Positions 1 to 10,049 are shown, counted from the first letter of the stretch. The stretch: 64,000 bases of DNA from Bacteroidales bacterium UBA5226 (GCA_002409325.1 DHUU01000017.1:148465-212464), one strand, 5' to 3'. Translations and numbers: made by a program. The notes: a model not told the origin generated them from the letters alone.

Positions 1-1281
1 CGGGTTTATGGACGGGTAATCATTCATGTCCGGAATCTTCCATGGTTCCGAGCCGTTCCCCAGAAATCCTTCAGACAGGATAATTACAGGCATCTGGTGT
101 TCCATGGCATATTTTGCAGCAAAAAAAGCAGTGACAAAGCAATGGGACGGCGAATGAGGGGCCATCACGGCTACAGGACACTCCCCGTTGCGTCCGTACA
201 AAGCCTGGTTCAGGTCTGTCTGCTCTGTCTTTGTAGGTATTCCCGTTGAAGGGCCAGCCCTTTGAACATCGACCACTATCAGCGGTAATTCGGCCATTAC
301 GGCCAGACCGAGGGCTTCGGATTTAAGCGAAAGCCCGGGTCCCGATGTGGTGGTTACCGCAAGTGATCCTGCGTATGAGGCACCTATAGCAGTACATATA
401 CCGGCAATCTCATCTTCACATTGCAGTGTTTTAACGCCAAGATCCTTGTGAATGGCAAGTTCTTCCAGAATGGCAGTGGCAGGGGTTATGGGATAAGAAC
501 CACAAAAAAGAGGCCTTCCGGACTTTTCAGAAGCAGCCATCAGACCCCAGGCAATGGCACGGTTTCCGTTTATATTACGGTAAAGACCGGGTTCCTGCTT
601 TGAGGGTTTTACTATGTATGTGTCGGCTATGGCCTGAATGTTGCCGGCGTAATTTAGCCCGTCTTTTAGAATTCTTAAGTTGATATCAATCAGAGCCTGA
701 TCCCTGGAAAATTTCTTCCTGATATATTCCTCGGTATGCTTGAGGGGCATATTGTAAAGAAAGTAGCAAATACCCAGGGCAAACATGTTTTTACACCGGA
801 TTCCGGTTTTGGGATCCATGTTGCAGGCGATGCAGGTTTCCTTTGTCAGGGTGGTAATAGGAGGGGCAATGATGTTATGGTGCTTGATATTTAGCTCGGC
901 AAAGGCGTCATTGGTCTGAAAACCGGCTTTCTCAAGGCCTTTCATATCAAAGGTATCCATATCAACGATGATCGTTGCGTTGGGTTTGAGCCACCTTACA
1001 TTTGACTTGAGGGCTGCGGGGTTCATGGCAACCAGCACATCACAATAGTCACCGGGGGTATAAATGGCACTGCTTCCTATGTGTACCTGAAATCCAGAAA
1101 CTCCTGAAAGGGTGCCCTGAGGAGCCCTGATCTCAGAAGGGAAATCGGGAAAGGTGGTGATGTCGTTACCAAAAAAGGCAGCAGTTTCGGCAAACAAGGA
1201 TCCAGTCAATTGCATTCCGTCACCCGAATCCCCTGAGAAACGAATTACAACATCCTGAACATCGATTACTTTATGCGGCAT
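1..1281 (-). CDS. korA: 2-oxoacid:ferredoxin oxidoreductase, alpha (fused gamma-alpha) subunit, 3' end outside window
   Basis: Oxidises a 2-oxoacid (probably 2-oxoglutarate) to the acyl-CoA with ferredoxin as acceptor, together with a thiamine-binding beta subunit expected just beyond the window edge. The 427 visible codons start at an ATG followed by PHKVIDVQD and carry the N-terminal gamma domain (RFSGDSGDGMQ), a CIACNMD segment, then the pyrimidine-binding alpha domain (CEDEIAGI, TTTSGPGLSLKSEA, QRAGPSTGIPTKTEQ). The family is about 610 residues long, so roughly the last third is missing. It lies 97 nt downstream of rpoC but has its own TATATTTG promoter core and follows a terminator hairpin, so it is probably a separate unit. 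Substrate choice (2-oxoglutarate versus another 2-oxoacid) is inferred, not proven. Confidence 0.9.
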   Translation of the reverse strand, partial: MPHKVIDVQDVVIRFSGDSGDGMQLTGSLFAETAAFFGNDITTFPDFPSEIRAPQGTLSGVSGFQVHIGSSAIYTPGDYCDVLVAMNPAALKSNVRWLKPNATIIVDMDTFDMKGLEKAGFQTNDAFAELNIKHHNIIAPPITTLTKETCIACNMDPKTGIRCKNMFALGICYFLYNMPLKHTEEYIRKKFSRDQALIDINLRILKDGLNYAGNIQAIADTYIVKPSKQEPGLYRNINGNRAIAWGLMAASEKSGRPLFCGSYPITPATAILEELAIHKDLGVKTLQCEDEIAGICTAIGASYAGSLAVTTTSGPGLSLKSEALGLAVMAELPLIVVDVQRAGPSTGIPTKTEQTDLNQALYGRNGECPVAVMAPHSPSHCFVTAFFAAKYAMEHQMPVIILSEGFLGNGSEPWKIPDMNDYPSINP

Positions 1282-1314
1282 AAATCTGTAATGTTGATTT
1301 GTTATTAATTTTGG

Positions 1315-1322
1315 CAAATATA
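1315..1322 (-). promoter_or_regulatory. -7 promoter element upstream of korA
   Basis: Reads TATATTTG on the minus strand, a perfect match to the Bacteroidota TAnnTTTG core. The expected -33 region falls inside the rpoC terminator hairpin and shows no TTTG. The predicted transcript start leaves a leader of about 30 nt. Confidence 0.55.
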
Positions 1323-1330
1323 TATAAAAT

Positions 1331-1352
1331 AATAAGGGCGTGTGCCCTTATT
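1331..1352 (-). terminator. rpoC terminator hairpin
   Basis: Perfect 9-bp stem (AATAAGGGC / GCCCTTATT) with a 4-nt loop, 27 nt past the rpoC stop codon and followed on the minus strand by ATTTTATATA. It would end the long rpoBC transcript before korA. Confidence 0.7.
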
Positions 1353-1378
1353 AATAGATATTTGTTATAAAAAAACGA

Positions 1379-4300
1379 TCATCTGGGCAGAGTTCGTTCT
1401 TCAACCATTTTTCTATAATCAGAAAGAGATGTAACCAAAATATTCTCAAATTCCCGCTGACCGGTACCGGCCGGGATCAGGTGCCCGCAGATCACATTTT
1501 CCTTCAATCCTTCCAGGGTGTCGCTTTTGCCAAATATAGCGGCTTCAGACAGGACTTTGGTTGTTTCCTGGAACGAAGCTGCCGACATGAAACTGTTAGT
1601 ACGCAAAGCAGCACGTGTAATACCCTGTAATACCTGGTTGGAGGTAGCTGGTATGGCATCGCGTGATTGGACCGGTTTGAGGTCTTTACGCTTGAGGGTG
1701 GAATTTTCATCCCTCAAACGACGGACCGTCACCATCTGACCTGGCTTGAGTTCCAGGGAATCACCGGCTTCGGTAATGATTTTCTTATCAAAGACAAGGT
1801 CATTTTCCTGCATGAATTCCCATTTGTCAACGAGTTGTTCGGGCAGGAAACGGGTATCTCCCGGATCAACGATCTCAACCTTGCGCATCATCTGGCGGAC
1901 AATCACTTCAAAGTGCTTGTCGTTGATCTTAACACCCTCGTTGCGGTATACGCTCTGGATCTCATTAACAATGTACTCCTGCACCTTGGTGGGCCCCTGG
2001 ATCAACAGGATATCAATAGGAGAAACGGCTCCTTCGGAAAGGGCCATGCCGGCACGAACATAGTCATTTTCCTGCACCAGAATCTGTTTGGACAGGGGTA
2101 CCAGGTATTTCTTCTCTTCTCCTGTTTTGGAGTGGATGATGATCTCACGGTTACCCCTCTTGATCCTTCCCATCAGGACTTCTCCGTCAATCTCGGAAAC
2201 AATGGCCGGATTGGACGGGTTACGTGCCTCGAACAACTCGGTGACACGGGGAAGACCTCCGGTAATGTCTCTGGACTTACCAATGGCACGAGGAATCTTG
2301 ACCAATATATCCCCTGCCTTGATCTCCTGTTTTTCATTGACTATGATATGGGCTCCCACAGGCAGGTTGTGCTGTTTGAGTTCCACTCCGTCCTTCATGA
2401 TCTTCAGGGTGGGATTGCGTGATTTATCCCGGCTTTCTATAATAACCTTGTCACGGTGCATTGAGTATTCATCGGCAGCTTCCTCGCGGAAAGTAACTCC
2501 TTCAATCAGGCTGTCAAAAGCAATGGTTCCGTCAAATTCGGCAATGGTAATGGCATTGTAGGAATCCCATTCACAGATTTTGTCCTTTTCTTTGACTTCG
2601 TCTCCATGTTTGAAATACAGAATGGCTCCGTATGGAATGTTATAGGTAGACAGGGTCAGGCGGGTATTGCTGTCCACAATGCGCATTTCTGCTGAACGGC
2701 CTATGACAATAGTCTGGGTCTCGCCCGTATTGGACGCTTTTTTGAGCGTCCTGAGTTCATCAATTTCCAGGATTCCGTTATAGCGGGCAACAATTTCACT
2801 TTCAGATTTGAAGATAGAGGCAGTACCTCCCTGGTGGAAAGTTCTCAGGGTCAGCTGTGTTCCGGGTTCTCCAATAGACTGTGCTGCTACCACGCCCACC
2901 ACTTCTCCTTTTTCCACCATACGTCCGGTTGCCAGGTTTCTTCCATAGCATTTGGCACAGACACCTTTTCTTGATTCGCAGGTCAACACACTACGTATCT
3001 CAACCTGTTCGATAGGCAGTCCTGATATTTTTTCGGCAACCTCCTCTGTGATTTCTTCTCCCGACTCAATAAGTAGTTCACCAGAGAGGGGATCAAACAC
3101 ATCGTGCACACTGGTTCGTCCCAGGATACGGTCGTAAAGCGACTCCACAACCCGGTCTTTGTTCATAATAGATGTGGCTACGAGTCCTCTTAATGTTCCA
3201 CAGTCTTCTTCGTTGATGATCACATCGTGCGAAACGTCCACCAGACGGCGGGTCAGGTAACCGGCGTCGGCAGTCTTGAGAGCAGTATCGGCCAAACCTT
3301 TGCGGGCCCCGTGAGTTGAAATGAAGTACTCCAGAACAGACAAACCTTCCTTAAAGTTGGCCAGAATTGGATTTTCAATCATATCGGCGCTGGCGGATCC
3401 TGATTTCTGTGGTTTACTCATAAGGCCGCGCATACCCGAAAGCTGCCGGATCTGATCCTTGGATCCGCGTGCTCCTGAATCAATCATCATGTATATGGGG
3501 TTAAAACCTTCTTTGTCTTCCTTGAGTTGCTTATCCAGGATATCGGTAAGCCGAAGGTTTACTCCGTTCCAGGTGTCCAACACTTTGTTATAGCGTTCAT
3601 TATTGGCCAGAAGCCCCATGTTGTAGTTACTCATGATGTTTTCTACATCCTTGTAAGCCTTTTCAACAAGGGCTGCTTTTTCCTGGGGCACGATCACATC
3701 ATCCAGGTTGAAAGAAAGACCTCCCCTGAAAGCCATGTTGTATCCTATTCCCTTAATGTCATCAAGGAATTGGGCCGTTCTTGCCACGCCGGTTGTCTTA
3801 AGCACCAGACTGATGATATCACGAAGGGATCTTTTGGTCAGGACTTCATTTATGTATCCCACTTCTTTAGGGACAACCTGGTTAAAGAGTACACGGCCCA
3901 CCGATGTTTCAACGATGTGATTTCCCGTTGCCGGGTCTGCCTTGAAGAAATATGTCCCCTTGGAAGGATTGTTCTCATCTCTTGCACAGCGGACGTTGGT
4001 TTTTCCAAGGCGAAGCCTGATGCGAACGTGCATGTCCACAACTTTTTCGTTATAGGCAATAATCACTTCTTCCGGGCTGTAGAACGTCATTCCTGTACCC
4101 TTGCCCTTATTCCTTAATTTAGTTATGTAATAAAGACCAAGGACCATGTCCTGAGAAGGCAAGGTTATGGGGGCACCGTTTGCCGGATTCAGGATATTGT
4201 GAGATCCAAGCATGAGCATCTGTGCTTCCAGAATGGCTGCATTGCCCAGGGGCAGGTGTACAGCCATCTGGTCACCGTCAAAGTCGGCATTAAAAGCGGT

Positions 4301-5698
4301 ACAGGCCAGGGGGTGCAGCTGTATTGCTTTCCCCTCAATCAGTTTGGGCTGGAATGCCTGGATACCCAGACGGTGCAGGGTAGGCGCACGGTTTAGCAGG
4401 ACCGGATGTCCTTTCATCACATTTTCCAGGATATCCCAGATCATCGGATCTTTGCGATCCACGATCTTTTTGGCCGATTTTACAGTCTTTACAATTCCCC
4501 TTTCAATAAGTTTCCTGATAATGAAAGGTTTGTAAAGCTCGGCTGCCATATCTTTGGGTAGTCCGCATTCGTGCATACTCAATTCCGGTCCTACGACAAT
4601 GACTGAACGGGCAGAATAGTCCACGCGTTTACCCAGCAGGTTCTGACGGAACCGTCCCTGTTTTCCTTTAAGGCTGTCCGAAAGGGATTTAAGCGTTCTG
4701 TTGGCTTCTGTTTTAACCGCATTGGATTTACGGGAGTTGTCAAACAGGGAGTCAACGGCTTCCTGCAACATCCTTTTCTCATTCCTGAGGATCACTTCCG
4801 GGGCTTTAATCTCAATAAGGCGTTTCAGACGGTTGTTCCGGATAATAACGCGGCGATACAGATCGTTCAGGTCGGAAGTGGCAAAGCGCCCGCCATCAAG
4901 GGGAACCAGAGGGCGAAGGTCGGGAGGTATTACCGGGATCACCTTCATGATCATCCATTCCGGTTTGTTGATCTCTTTTGAGTCACGGAACGCTTCAATG
5001 ATATTGAGCCTTTTCAGGGCATCGGCTTTTCTCTGCTGCGATGTTTCCACATCGGCCTTATGGCGAAGATCATAAGACAGATCATCCAGGTTTATCCGGA
5101 CAAGGAGTTTGTAAATGGCCTCTGCACCCATGCCGGCAATAAACTTATTAGGATCTTCGTCGTCAAGCATCTGGTTTTCCCGGGGCAGTGTGTCCAGGAT
5201 GTTCAGGTATTCCTCTTCTGTTAGAAAATCCAGTTCGTTGATCCCTTCTTGGGCTTTAATACCCGGCTGTATGACCACATACCTTTCGTAATATATGATA
5301 GCCTCAAGCTTCTTTGAAGGGATTCCGAGCAGGTAGCCGATCTTGTTGGGAGTCGATCTAAAATACCATATATGCGCGATGGGTACTACAAGAGATATAT
5401 GTCCCATGCGCTCCCTGCGTACTTTTTTCTCGGTTACTTCAACTCCACATCGGTCACAGGTAATCCCGCGGTAACGAATGCGTTTGTATTTACCGCAATG
5501 GCATTCGTAATCCTTTGAAGGACCAAATATGCGTTCGCAGAACAGTCCGTCCCGTTCCGGTTTATAGGTACGGTAGTTGACGGTTTCGGGCTTCAGCACT
5601 TCTCCGTGTGACATGTCCAAAATTTCTTCAGGAGAAGCCAGACCTATAGTGATTTTTTTGAAGTTGCTTTTTAACTTGATTTCTTTCTTGTAAGCCAT
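1379..5698 (-). CDS. rpoC: DNA-directed RNA polymerase beta' subunit
   Basis: Catalytic beta' subunit of RNA polymerase. The active-site loop NADFDGDQMAVH is at about residue 470. The N-terminal zinc site (CHCGKYKR followed by CDRCG) is near residues 70-90 and a second cysteine cluster (CESRKGVCAKCYG) is present. Length is about 1,439 residues, normal for Bacteroidota. I place the start at the ATG giving MAYKKEIK, which matches the family start; an in-frame TTG two codons earlier is possible but less likely. It begins 10 nt after the rpoB stop, so the two are cotranscribed, and the message ends at the hairpin just downstream. Confidence 0.98.
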   Translation of the reverse strand: MAYKKEIKLKSNFKKITIGLASPEEILDMSHGEVLKPETVNYRTYKPERDGLFCERIFGPSKDYECHCGKYKRIRYRGITCDRCGVEVTEKKVRRERMGHISLVVPIAHIWYFRSTPNKIGYLLGIPSKKLEAIIYYERYVVIQPGIKAQEGINELDFLTEEEYLNILDTLPRENQMLDDEDPNKFIAGMGAEAIYKLLVRINLDDLSYDLRHKADVETSQQRKADALKRLNIIEAFRDSKEINKPEWMIMKVIPVIPPDLRPLVPLDGGRFATSDLNDLYRRVIIRNNRLKRLIEIKAPEVILRNEKRMLQEAVDSLFDNSRKSNAVKTEANRTLKSLSDSLKGKQGRFRQNLLGKRVDYSARSVIVVGPELSMHECGLPKDMAAELYKPFIIRKLIERGIVKTVKSAKKIVDRKDPMIWDILENVMKGHPVLLNRAPTLHRLGIQAFQPKLIEGKAIQLHPLACTAFNADFDGDQMAVHLPLGNAAILEAQMLMLGSHNILNPANGAPITLPSQDMVLGLYYITKLRNKGKGTGMTFYSPEEVIIAYNEKVVDMHVRIRLRLGKTNVRCARDENNPSKGTYFFKADPATGNHIVETSVGRVLFNQVVPKEVGYINEVLTKRSLRDIISLVLKTTGVARTAQFLDDIKGIGYNMAFRGGLSFNLDDVIVPQEKAALVEKAYKDVENIMSNYNMGLLANNERYNKVLDTWNGVNLRLTDILDKQLKEDKEGFNPIYMMIDSGARGSKDQIRQLSGMRGLMSKPQKSGSASADMIENPILANFKEGLSVLEYFISTHGARKGLADTALKTADAGYLTRRLVDVSHDVIINEEDCGTLRGLVATSIMNKDRVVESLYDRILGRTSVHDVFDPLSGELLIESGEEITEEVAEKISGLPIEQVEIRSVLTCESRKGVCAKCYGRNLATGRMVEKGEVVGVVAAQSIGEPGTQLTLRTFHQGGTASIFKSESEIVARYNGILEIDELRTLKKASNTGETQTIVIGRSAEMRIVDSNTRLTLSTYNIPYGAILYFKHGDEVKEKDKICEWDSYNAITIAEFDGTIAFDSLIEGVTFREEAADEYSMHRDKVIIESRDKSRNPTLKIMKDGVELKQHNLPVGAHIIVNEKQEIKAGDILVKIPRAIGKSRDITGGLPRVTELFEARNPSNPAIVSEIDGEVLMGRIKRGNREIIIHSKTGEEKKYLVPLSKQILVQENDYVRAGMALSEGAVSPIDILLIQGPTKVQEYIVNEIQSVYRNEGVKINDKHFEVIVRQMMRKVEIVDPGDTRFLPEQLVDKWEFMQENDLVFDKKIITEAGDSLELKPGQMVTVRRLRDENSTLKRKDLKPVQSRDAIPATSNQVLQGITRAALRTNSFMSAASFQETTKVLSEAAIFGKSDTLEGLKENVICGHLIPAGTGQREFENILVTSLSDYRKMVEERTLPR

Positions 5699-5708
5699 AA
5701 TCAAAATT

Positions 5709-8700
5709 TTATTCCAGGTTAACGCTCAATCCCAGACCACGTAATTCATGAAGCAATACGTTCAGTGATTCGGGGATGCCTGCTGCAGGCATGATGTCCC
5801 CTTTGACAATGGCTTCGTAGGCACGTGACCGTCCGGCCACGTCGTCCGATTTTACTGTCAGGATCTCCTGAAGTATGTTCGCAGCCCCAAAAGCTTCCAG
5901 AGCCCACACTTCCATCTCCCCAAACCGTTGGCCCCCGAACTGCGCCTTGCCACCCAGGGGTTGCTGGGTGATGAGTGAGTACGGACCTATTGAACGGGCA
6001 TGCATCTTATCGTCCACCATATGGCCCAGTTTGAGCATGTAGATCATCCCTACGGTTGCAGGCTGGTCAAAGTATTCGCCGGTGCCTCCGTCACGCAGGT
6101 AAGTCTTGCCATATTTTGGCAGCTTCGCTTTATCAGTATAGTGTGTAATTTCTTCTAGGGATGCACCATCAAAGATCGGTGATGCGAACGTAAGGTCGAG
6201 TTCTTTCCCGGCCCAGCCCAGTACCGTCTCGTAGATCTGTCCCAGGTTCATACGCGAAGGAACACCAAGGGGATTGAGAACAATGTCTACAATGGATCCG
6301 TCATCCAGAAACGGCATGTCTTCGTCGCGAACGACTTTGGCGACAATGCCCTTGTTTCCGTGGCGGCCGGCCATTTTATCACCCACACGGATCTTGCGCT
6401 TCTTGGCTATGTAAACTTTAGCAAGCTGCATAATCCCGGAGGGAAGCTCATCTCCAATGGTCAGGCTGTATTTAAGTCGTTTGAGTTCGGCATCGAGTTC
6501 CTTAAAGCTGATCAGATAATTGTTGATCAGTTTTCTGATAAGGGTGTTGATATGCTTGTCATTCGTCCATTTGGTAGGATTCACATTCTCGTAGGAAACA
6601 GCCGAAATGATTTCCCGTGTAAACCGGCTATCCTTTGGAATGACCATCTCGCCGTACAGGTTTGTTATGCCCGGTGAGGTTTTATCCTTTAGCAGCGACT
6701 CAAGTTTGTCCAGAAAACTTTTTTCAAGCGCTTCAAAACGGGTTTTGAATTGATCCTCAGCCTGCTGCAAGTGCATCTTGGCCACGGGCTTAATCTTCTT
6801 TGACCCCTCTTTCATCACACGTGAGAAAAGACGTTTTTCGATTACAGTACCATAGAGAGAGGGAGAGGCTTTCAGGGAAGCGTCTTTAACGTCTCCGGCT
6901 TTATCTCCGAAAATAGCCCGAAGGAGTTTTTCTTCAGGGGACGGATCACTTTCGCCTTTTGGGGTAATCTTTCCAATGAGAATATCTCCCGGTTCAATGT
7001 ATGCGCCAATGCGGATAATTCCGTTTTCGTCCAGGTTTTTTGTAGCTTCTTCCGAAACGTTGGGAATGTCGCTGGTGAGCTCTTCCATTCCACGCTTGGT
7101 GTCGCGCACTTCCATGATGTATTCATCCACGTGGATAGAAGTAAAGACATCTTCGCGAAGCATTCTTTCAGAAAGCACTATGGCGTCTTCGAAATTATAA
7201 CCTTTCCAGGGCATGAAAGCCACTTTTAGGTTACGTCCCAGAGCCAGTTCCCCGTTCTGGGTGCCATATCCTTCTGTCAGGATCTGACCGGGAACCACTT
7301 TTTGTCCCTTTTTCACTACCGGTTTCAGATTGACAGAAGTATTCTGATTTGTTTTCCTGTATATGGGGAGTCTGTACTCGGTGATTTCCGGGCCGAAGCT
7401 GACAAATTTTTCATCTTCGCTCCGTTCGTACCGGAGGTGGATCTTGTTGGCATCAACAAACACCACTTCTCCCTTACCCTCGGCTGCAATTTGAGTACGG
7501 CTGTCCTTGGTCACGGTACTTTCCAGACCTGTACCTACTATGGGGGCCTCCGGCCTGATAAGGGGCACAGCCTGGCGCATCATGTTGGAACCCATCAGGG
7601 CCCTGTTTGCGTCGTCGTGTTCCAGGAATGGAATGAGTGAAGCAGCAATAGAGGCGATCTGGTTGGGCGAAACGTCCATCAGGTGCACATCTTCTTTGGT
7701 AACGACAGGATAGTCTGCTTCGTAACGGCATTTGATCCTTTCATCCAAAATGCTTCCATCGTCATCCAGGTTCACATTGGCCTGTGCTACCATGCGTTCT
7801 TCTTCCTCTTCGGCACTCATGTATACATACCCTTTGACAGAAAGGTCTACCCGGCCGTCTTCCACTTTACGGTAAGGTGTCTCTATGAATCCCAGATCAT
7901 TGATACGGGCATAGACACACAGAGAAGAAATCAGTCCGATATTGGGACCTTCCGGGGTTTCTATGGGACAAAGCCTTCCATAATGGGTGTAATGCACGTC
8001 GCGTACTTCAAATCCGGCACGGTCTCTTGAAAGGCCGCCCGGGCCCAGTGCAGAAAGACGGCGTTTGTGTGTCATTTCGGCCAGCGGGTTAGTCTGGTCC
8101 ATAAACTGCGACAGTTGCGATGTGCCAAAGAAAGAATTGATCACCGAAGACAAGGTCTTGGCATTGATCAGATCAATGGGGGTAAACACCTCATTGTCTC
8201 GTACGTTCATTCTTTCCCTTATGGTACGTGCCATACGGGAAAGACCAACGCTGAACTGGTTGGCCAGCTGTTCCCCTACAGTGCGGATGCGGCGGTTGCT
8301 CAGGTGATCAATGTCGTCCACTGTCGCTTTGGAATTGATCAGCTGAATCAGGTGGGTGATGATGGCAATAATATCTTCCTTGGTCAGCACCTTGATATCC
8401 GAAGGAGTGTTCAGATTGAGTTTGCGATTCAGGCGGTAACGTCCCACATCGCCCAGATCGTAACGTTTGGATGAAAAGAAGAGCTTGTCTATCACATCCA
8501 TTGCCGTTGCATCGTCTGGCGGTTCGGAATTGCGTAATTGCCTGTATATGTATATGACGGCTTCTTTAGCAGAATTACAGGGATCTTTCTGGAGGGTGTT
8601 GTGGATAATAGCATAATCCCCTACATTGGTATCTTCTTTATGTAAAAGGATGGTAGCAGCGTTTGAGTCCAGGATCAAATCAATATGTTCCTCTTCCAGA

Positions 8701-9527
8701 ATTGTCTTCCTGTCCAGTATTATCTCATTACGCTCTATGGTTACAACTTCTCCCGTGTCTTCATCCACAAAATCTTCTACCCAGGATTTGAGTACCCGGG
8801 CGGCCAGCTGTCTGCCCAGATTCTTTTTTAAATTGGTCCTGGTCACCTTGATCTCGTTTGCCAGGCCGAAAATTTCCAGGATGTCCTTGTCGCTTTCAAA
8901 TCCTATGGCCCGCAAGAGGGTAGTGACAGGTAGTTTCTTTTTCCTGTCAATATAAGCGTACATCACGTTATTGATGTCCGTGGCGAACTCTATCCAGGAA
9001 CCTTTAAATGGGATTATACGGGCCGAGTACAGCTTGGTTCCGTTGGTATGGATGCTTTGTCCAAAGAACACACCGGGAGAACGGTGAAGCTGTGATACCA
9101 CTATGCGTTCAGATCCGTTGATGACAAAGGTTCCCCGTGGAGTCATATAAGGAATGGTGCCCAGGTATACATCCATTATGCTTGTATCAAACTCTTCGTG
9201 CTCAGGATCTGTGCAATAGAGTTTGAGCTTCGCCTTCAGGGGGACACTGTAGGTCAATCCCCTGTCCAGGCATTCTTCTATGGAATAACGGGGAGGGTCA
9301 ATGAAATAGTCTATAAATTCGAGAACAAAATTGTTACGGGTATCGGTAATCGGAAAGTTCTCCTGGAATACCTTGAACAATCCTTCGTTTTTCCTGTTTT
9401 CCGGTGTTGTTTCTAACTGGAAGAAATCCTGGAATGATTTCAATTGAACCTCCAAAAAATCGGGATGATCCAGGAGGGTTTTTGATTTTGCGAAACTAAT
9501 TCGCTGATTATTTGCTCGTTGAGGCAT
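5709..9527 (-). CDS. rpoB: DNA-directed RNA polymerase beta subunit
   Basis: Beta subunit of RNA polymerase, 1,272 residues. The rifampicin-binding region reads GTSQLSQFMDQTNPLAE followed by HKRRLSALGPGGLSRDRA, i.e. wild-type-like, so no rifampicin resistance substitution is obvious. The C-terminal part contains the expected KMAGRHGNKG and GGQRFGEMEVWALEA motifs. The ATG (MPQRANNQRIS) follows rplL by 105 nt, the longest gap in the operon; that gap holds two hairpins, one of them with a short T-run. Confidence 0.98.
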   Translation of the reverse strand: MPQRANNQRISFAKSKTLLDHPDFLEVQLKSFQDFFQLETTPENRKNEGLFKVFQENFPITDTRNNFVLEFIDYFIDPPRYSIEECLDRGLTYSVPLKAKLKLYCTDPEHEEFDTSIMDVYLGTIPYMTPRGTFVINGSERIVVSQLHRSPGVFFGQSIHTNGTKLYSARIIPFKGSWIEFATDINNVMYAYIDRKKKLPVTTLLRAIGFESDKDILEIFGLANEIKVTRTNLKKNLGRQLAARVLKSWVEDFVDEDTGEVVTIERNEIILDRKTILEEEHIDLILDSNAATILLHKEDTNVGDYAIIHNTLQKDPCNSAKEAVIYIYRQLRNSEPPDDATAMDVIDKLFFSSKRYDLGDVGRYRLNRKLNLNTPSDIKVLTKEDIIAIITHLIQLINSKATVDDIDHLSNRRIRTVGEQLANQFSVGLSRMARTIRERMNVRDNEVFTPIDLINAKTLSSVINSFFGTSQLSQFMDQTNPLAEMTHKRRLSALGPGGLSRDRAGFEVRDVHYTHYGRLCPIETPEGPNIGLISSLCVYARINDLGFIETPYRKVEDGRVDLSVKGYVYMSAEEEEERMVAQANVNLDDDGSILDERIKCRYEADYPVVTKEDVHLMDVSPNQIASIAASLIPFLEHDDANRALMGSNMMRQAVPLIRPEAPIVGTGLESTVTKDSRTQIAAEGKGEVVFVDANKIHLRYERSEDEKFVSFGPEITEYRLPIYRKTNQNTSVNLKPVVKKGQKVVPGQILTEGYGTQNGELALGRNLKVAFMPWKGYNFEDAIVLSERMLREDVFTSIHVDEYIMEVRDTKRGMEELTSDIPNVSEEATKNLDENGIIRIGAYIEPGDILIGKITPKGESDPSPEEKLLRAIFGDKAGDVKDASLKASPSLYGTVIEKRLFSRVMKEGSKKIKPVAKMHLQQAEDQFKTRFEALEKSFLDKLESLLKDKTSPGITNLYGEMVIPKDSRFTREIISAVSYENVNPTKWTNDKHINTLIRKLINNYLISFKELDAELKRLKYSLTIGDELPSGIMQLAKVYIAKKRKIRVGDKMAGRHGNKGIVAKVVRDEDMPFLDDGSIVDIVLNPLGVPSRMNLGQIYETVLGWAGKELDLTFASPIFDGASLEEITHYTDKAKLPKYGKTYLRDGGTGEYFDQPATVGMIYMLKLGHMVDDKMHARSIGPYSLITQQPLGGKAQFGGQRFGEMEVWALEAFGAANILQEILTVKSDDVAGRSRAYEAIVKGDIMPAAGIPESLNVLLHELRGLGLSVNLE

Positions 9528-9572
9528 TTTTTAAGGATTAGTTGAAAATAAACGTTTTAACGACAAAAAGGC

Positions 9573-9596
9573 TTAGAACCCCCTCAGGGGTCCTAA
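9573..9596 (-). terminator. rplL-rpoB intergenic hairpin, probable partial terminator
   Basis: Ten-bp stem (TTAGAACCCC / GGGGTCCTAA on the plus strand) with a 4-nt loop. The single mismatch (A9577/C9592) becomes a G-U pair only in minus-strand RNA, which supports a function in the rplL-rpoB direction. It is followed on that strand by GCCTTTTTG. A leaky terminator here would lower rpoBC expression relative to the ribosomal proteins, as is known for the E. coli operon; here that is inferred. Confidence 0.6.
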
Positions 9597-9607
9597 ACCT
9601 GGTACCG

Positions 9608-9626
9608 TTCCCGATTTGGGCGGGAA
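9608..9626 (-). other. small hairpin just after rplL
   Basis: Inverted repeat TTCCCG / CGGGAA around a 7-nt loop, immediately downstream of the rplL stop and 11 nt before the larger attenuator-like hairpin. It could stabilise the rplL 3' end or serve as a processing site; nothing shows which. Confidence 0.35.
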
Positions 9627-9632
9627 GTGAGT

Positions 9633-10010
9633 TTATTTAATTTCAACTTCCCCGCCGACCTCTTCAATTTGTGATTTGATTTGTTCTGCTTCGGCTTTGC
9701 TTACTTTTTCCTTCACGGATTTGGGCACACCGTCAACCAGATCTTTAGCTTCCTTGAGTCCCAGAGCGGTAATTTCTTTAACCACTTTGATGACTTGCAG
9801 TTTGGCCTGTCCGGCGGAAGTAAGTATCACATCAAATTGAGTTTGTTCAACTTCAGCAGCCGGCCCGGCAGCACCGGGAGCAGCGGCAACCGCTACAGCA
9901 GCGGCAGCGGGTTCAATTCCGTATTCGTCTTTGAGGATGTTTGCTAATTCAATAGCTTCTTTAATGGTTAGATTAGCAATGGCTTCTGCCATTTGTTTCA
10001 ATTCTGCCAT
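9633..10010 (-). CDS. rplL: 50S ribosomal protein L7/L12
   Basis: Stalk protein of the large ribosomal subunit that recruits and activates translational GTPases. The 125 residues show the helical dimerisation domain (MAELKQMAEAIANLT), an Ala/Pro/Gly-rich hinge (AAAAVAVAAAPGAAGPAA) and the conserved C-terminal domain (KEITALGLKEAKDLVDG). Length is as expected. It follows rplJ by 39 nt and precedes rpoB, the usual L10-L12-rpoBC arrangement. Confidence 0.98.
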   Translation of the reverse strand: MAELKQMAEAIANLTIKEAIELANILKDEYGIEPAAAAVAVAAAPGAAGPAAEVEQTQFDVILTSAGQAKLQVIKVVKEITALGLKEAKDLVDGVPKSVKEKVSKAEAEQIKSQIEEVGGEVEIK

Positions 10011-10049
10011 GATTTTTTATAATTTAGATTTTGTTTTACCTGTTAATGA

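Noticed and set aside
1667..2422. Long opposite-strand frames over rpoC, parC (28197-29036), recJ (24574-25284) and others
   Set aside because: They lie wholly within strongly conserved genes and show no independent protein features; they are codon-usage shadows.
7124..7140. Palindrome ATCCACGTGGAT, also parS-like
   Set aside because: Flanking bases do not fit parS; it lies inside conserved rpoB codons.
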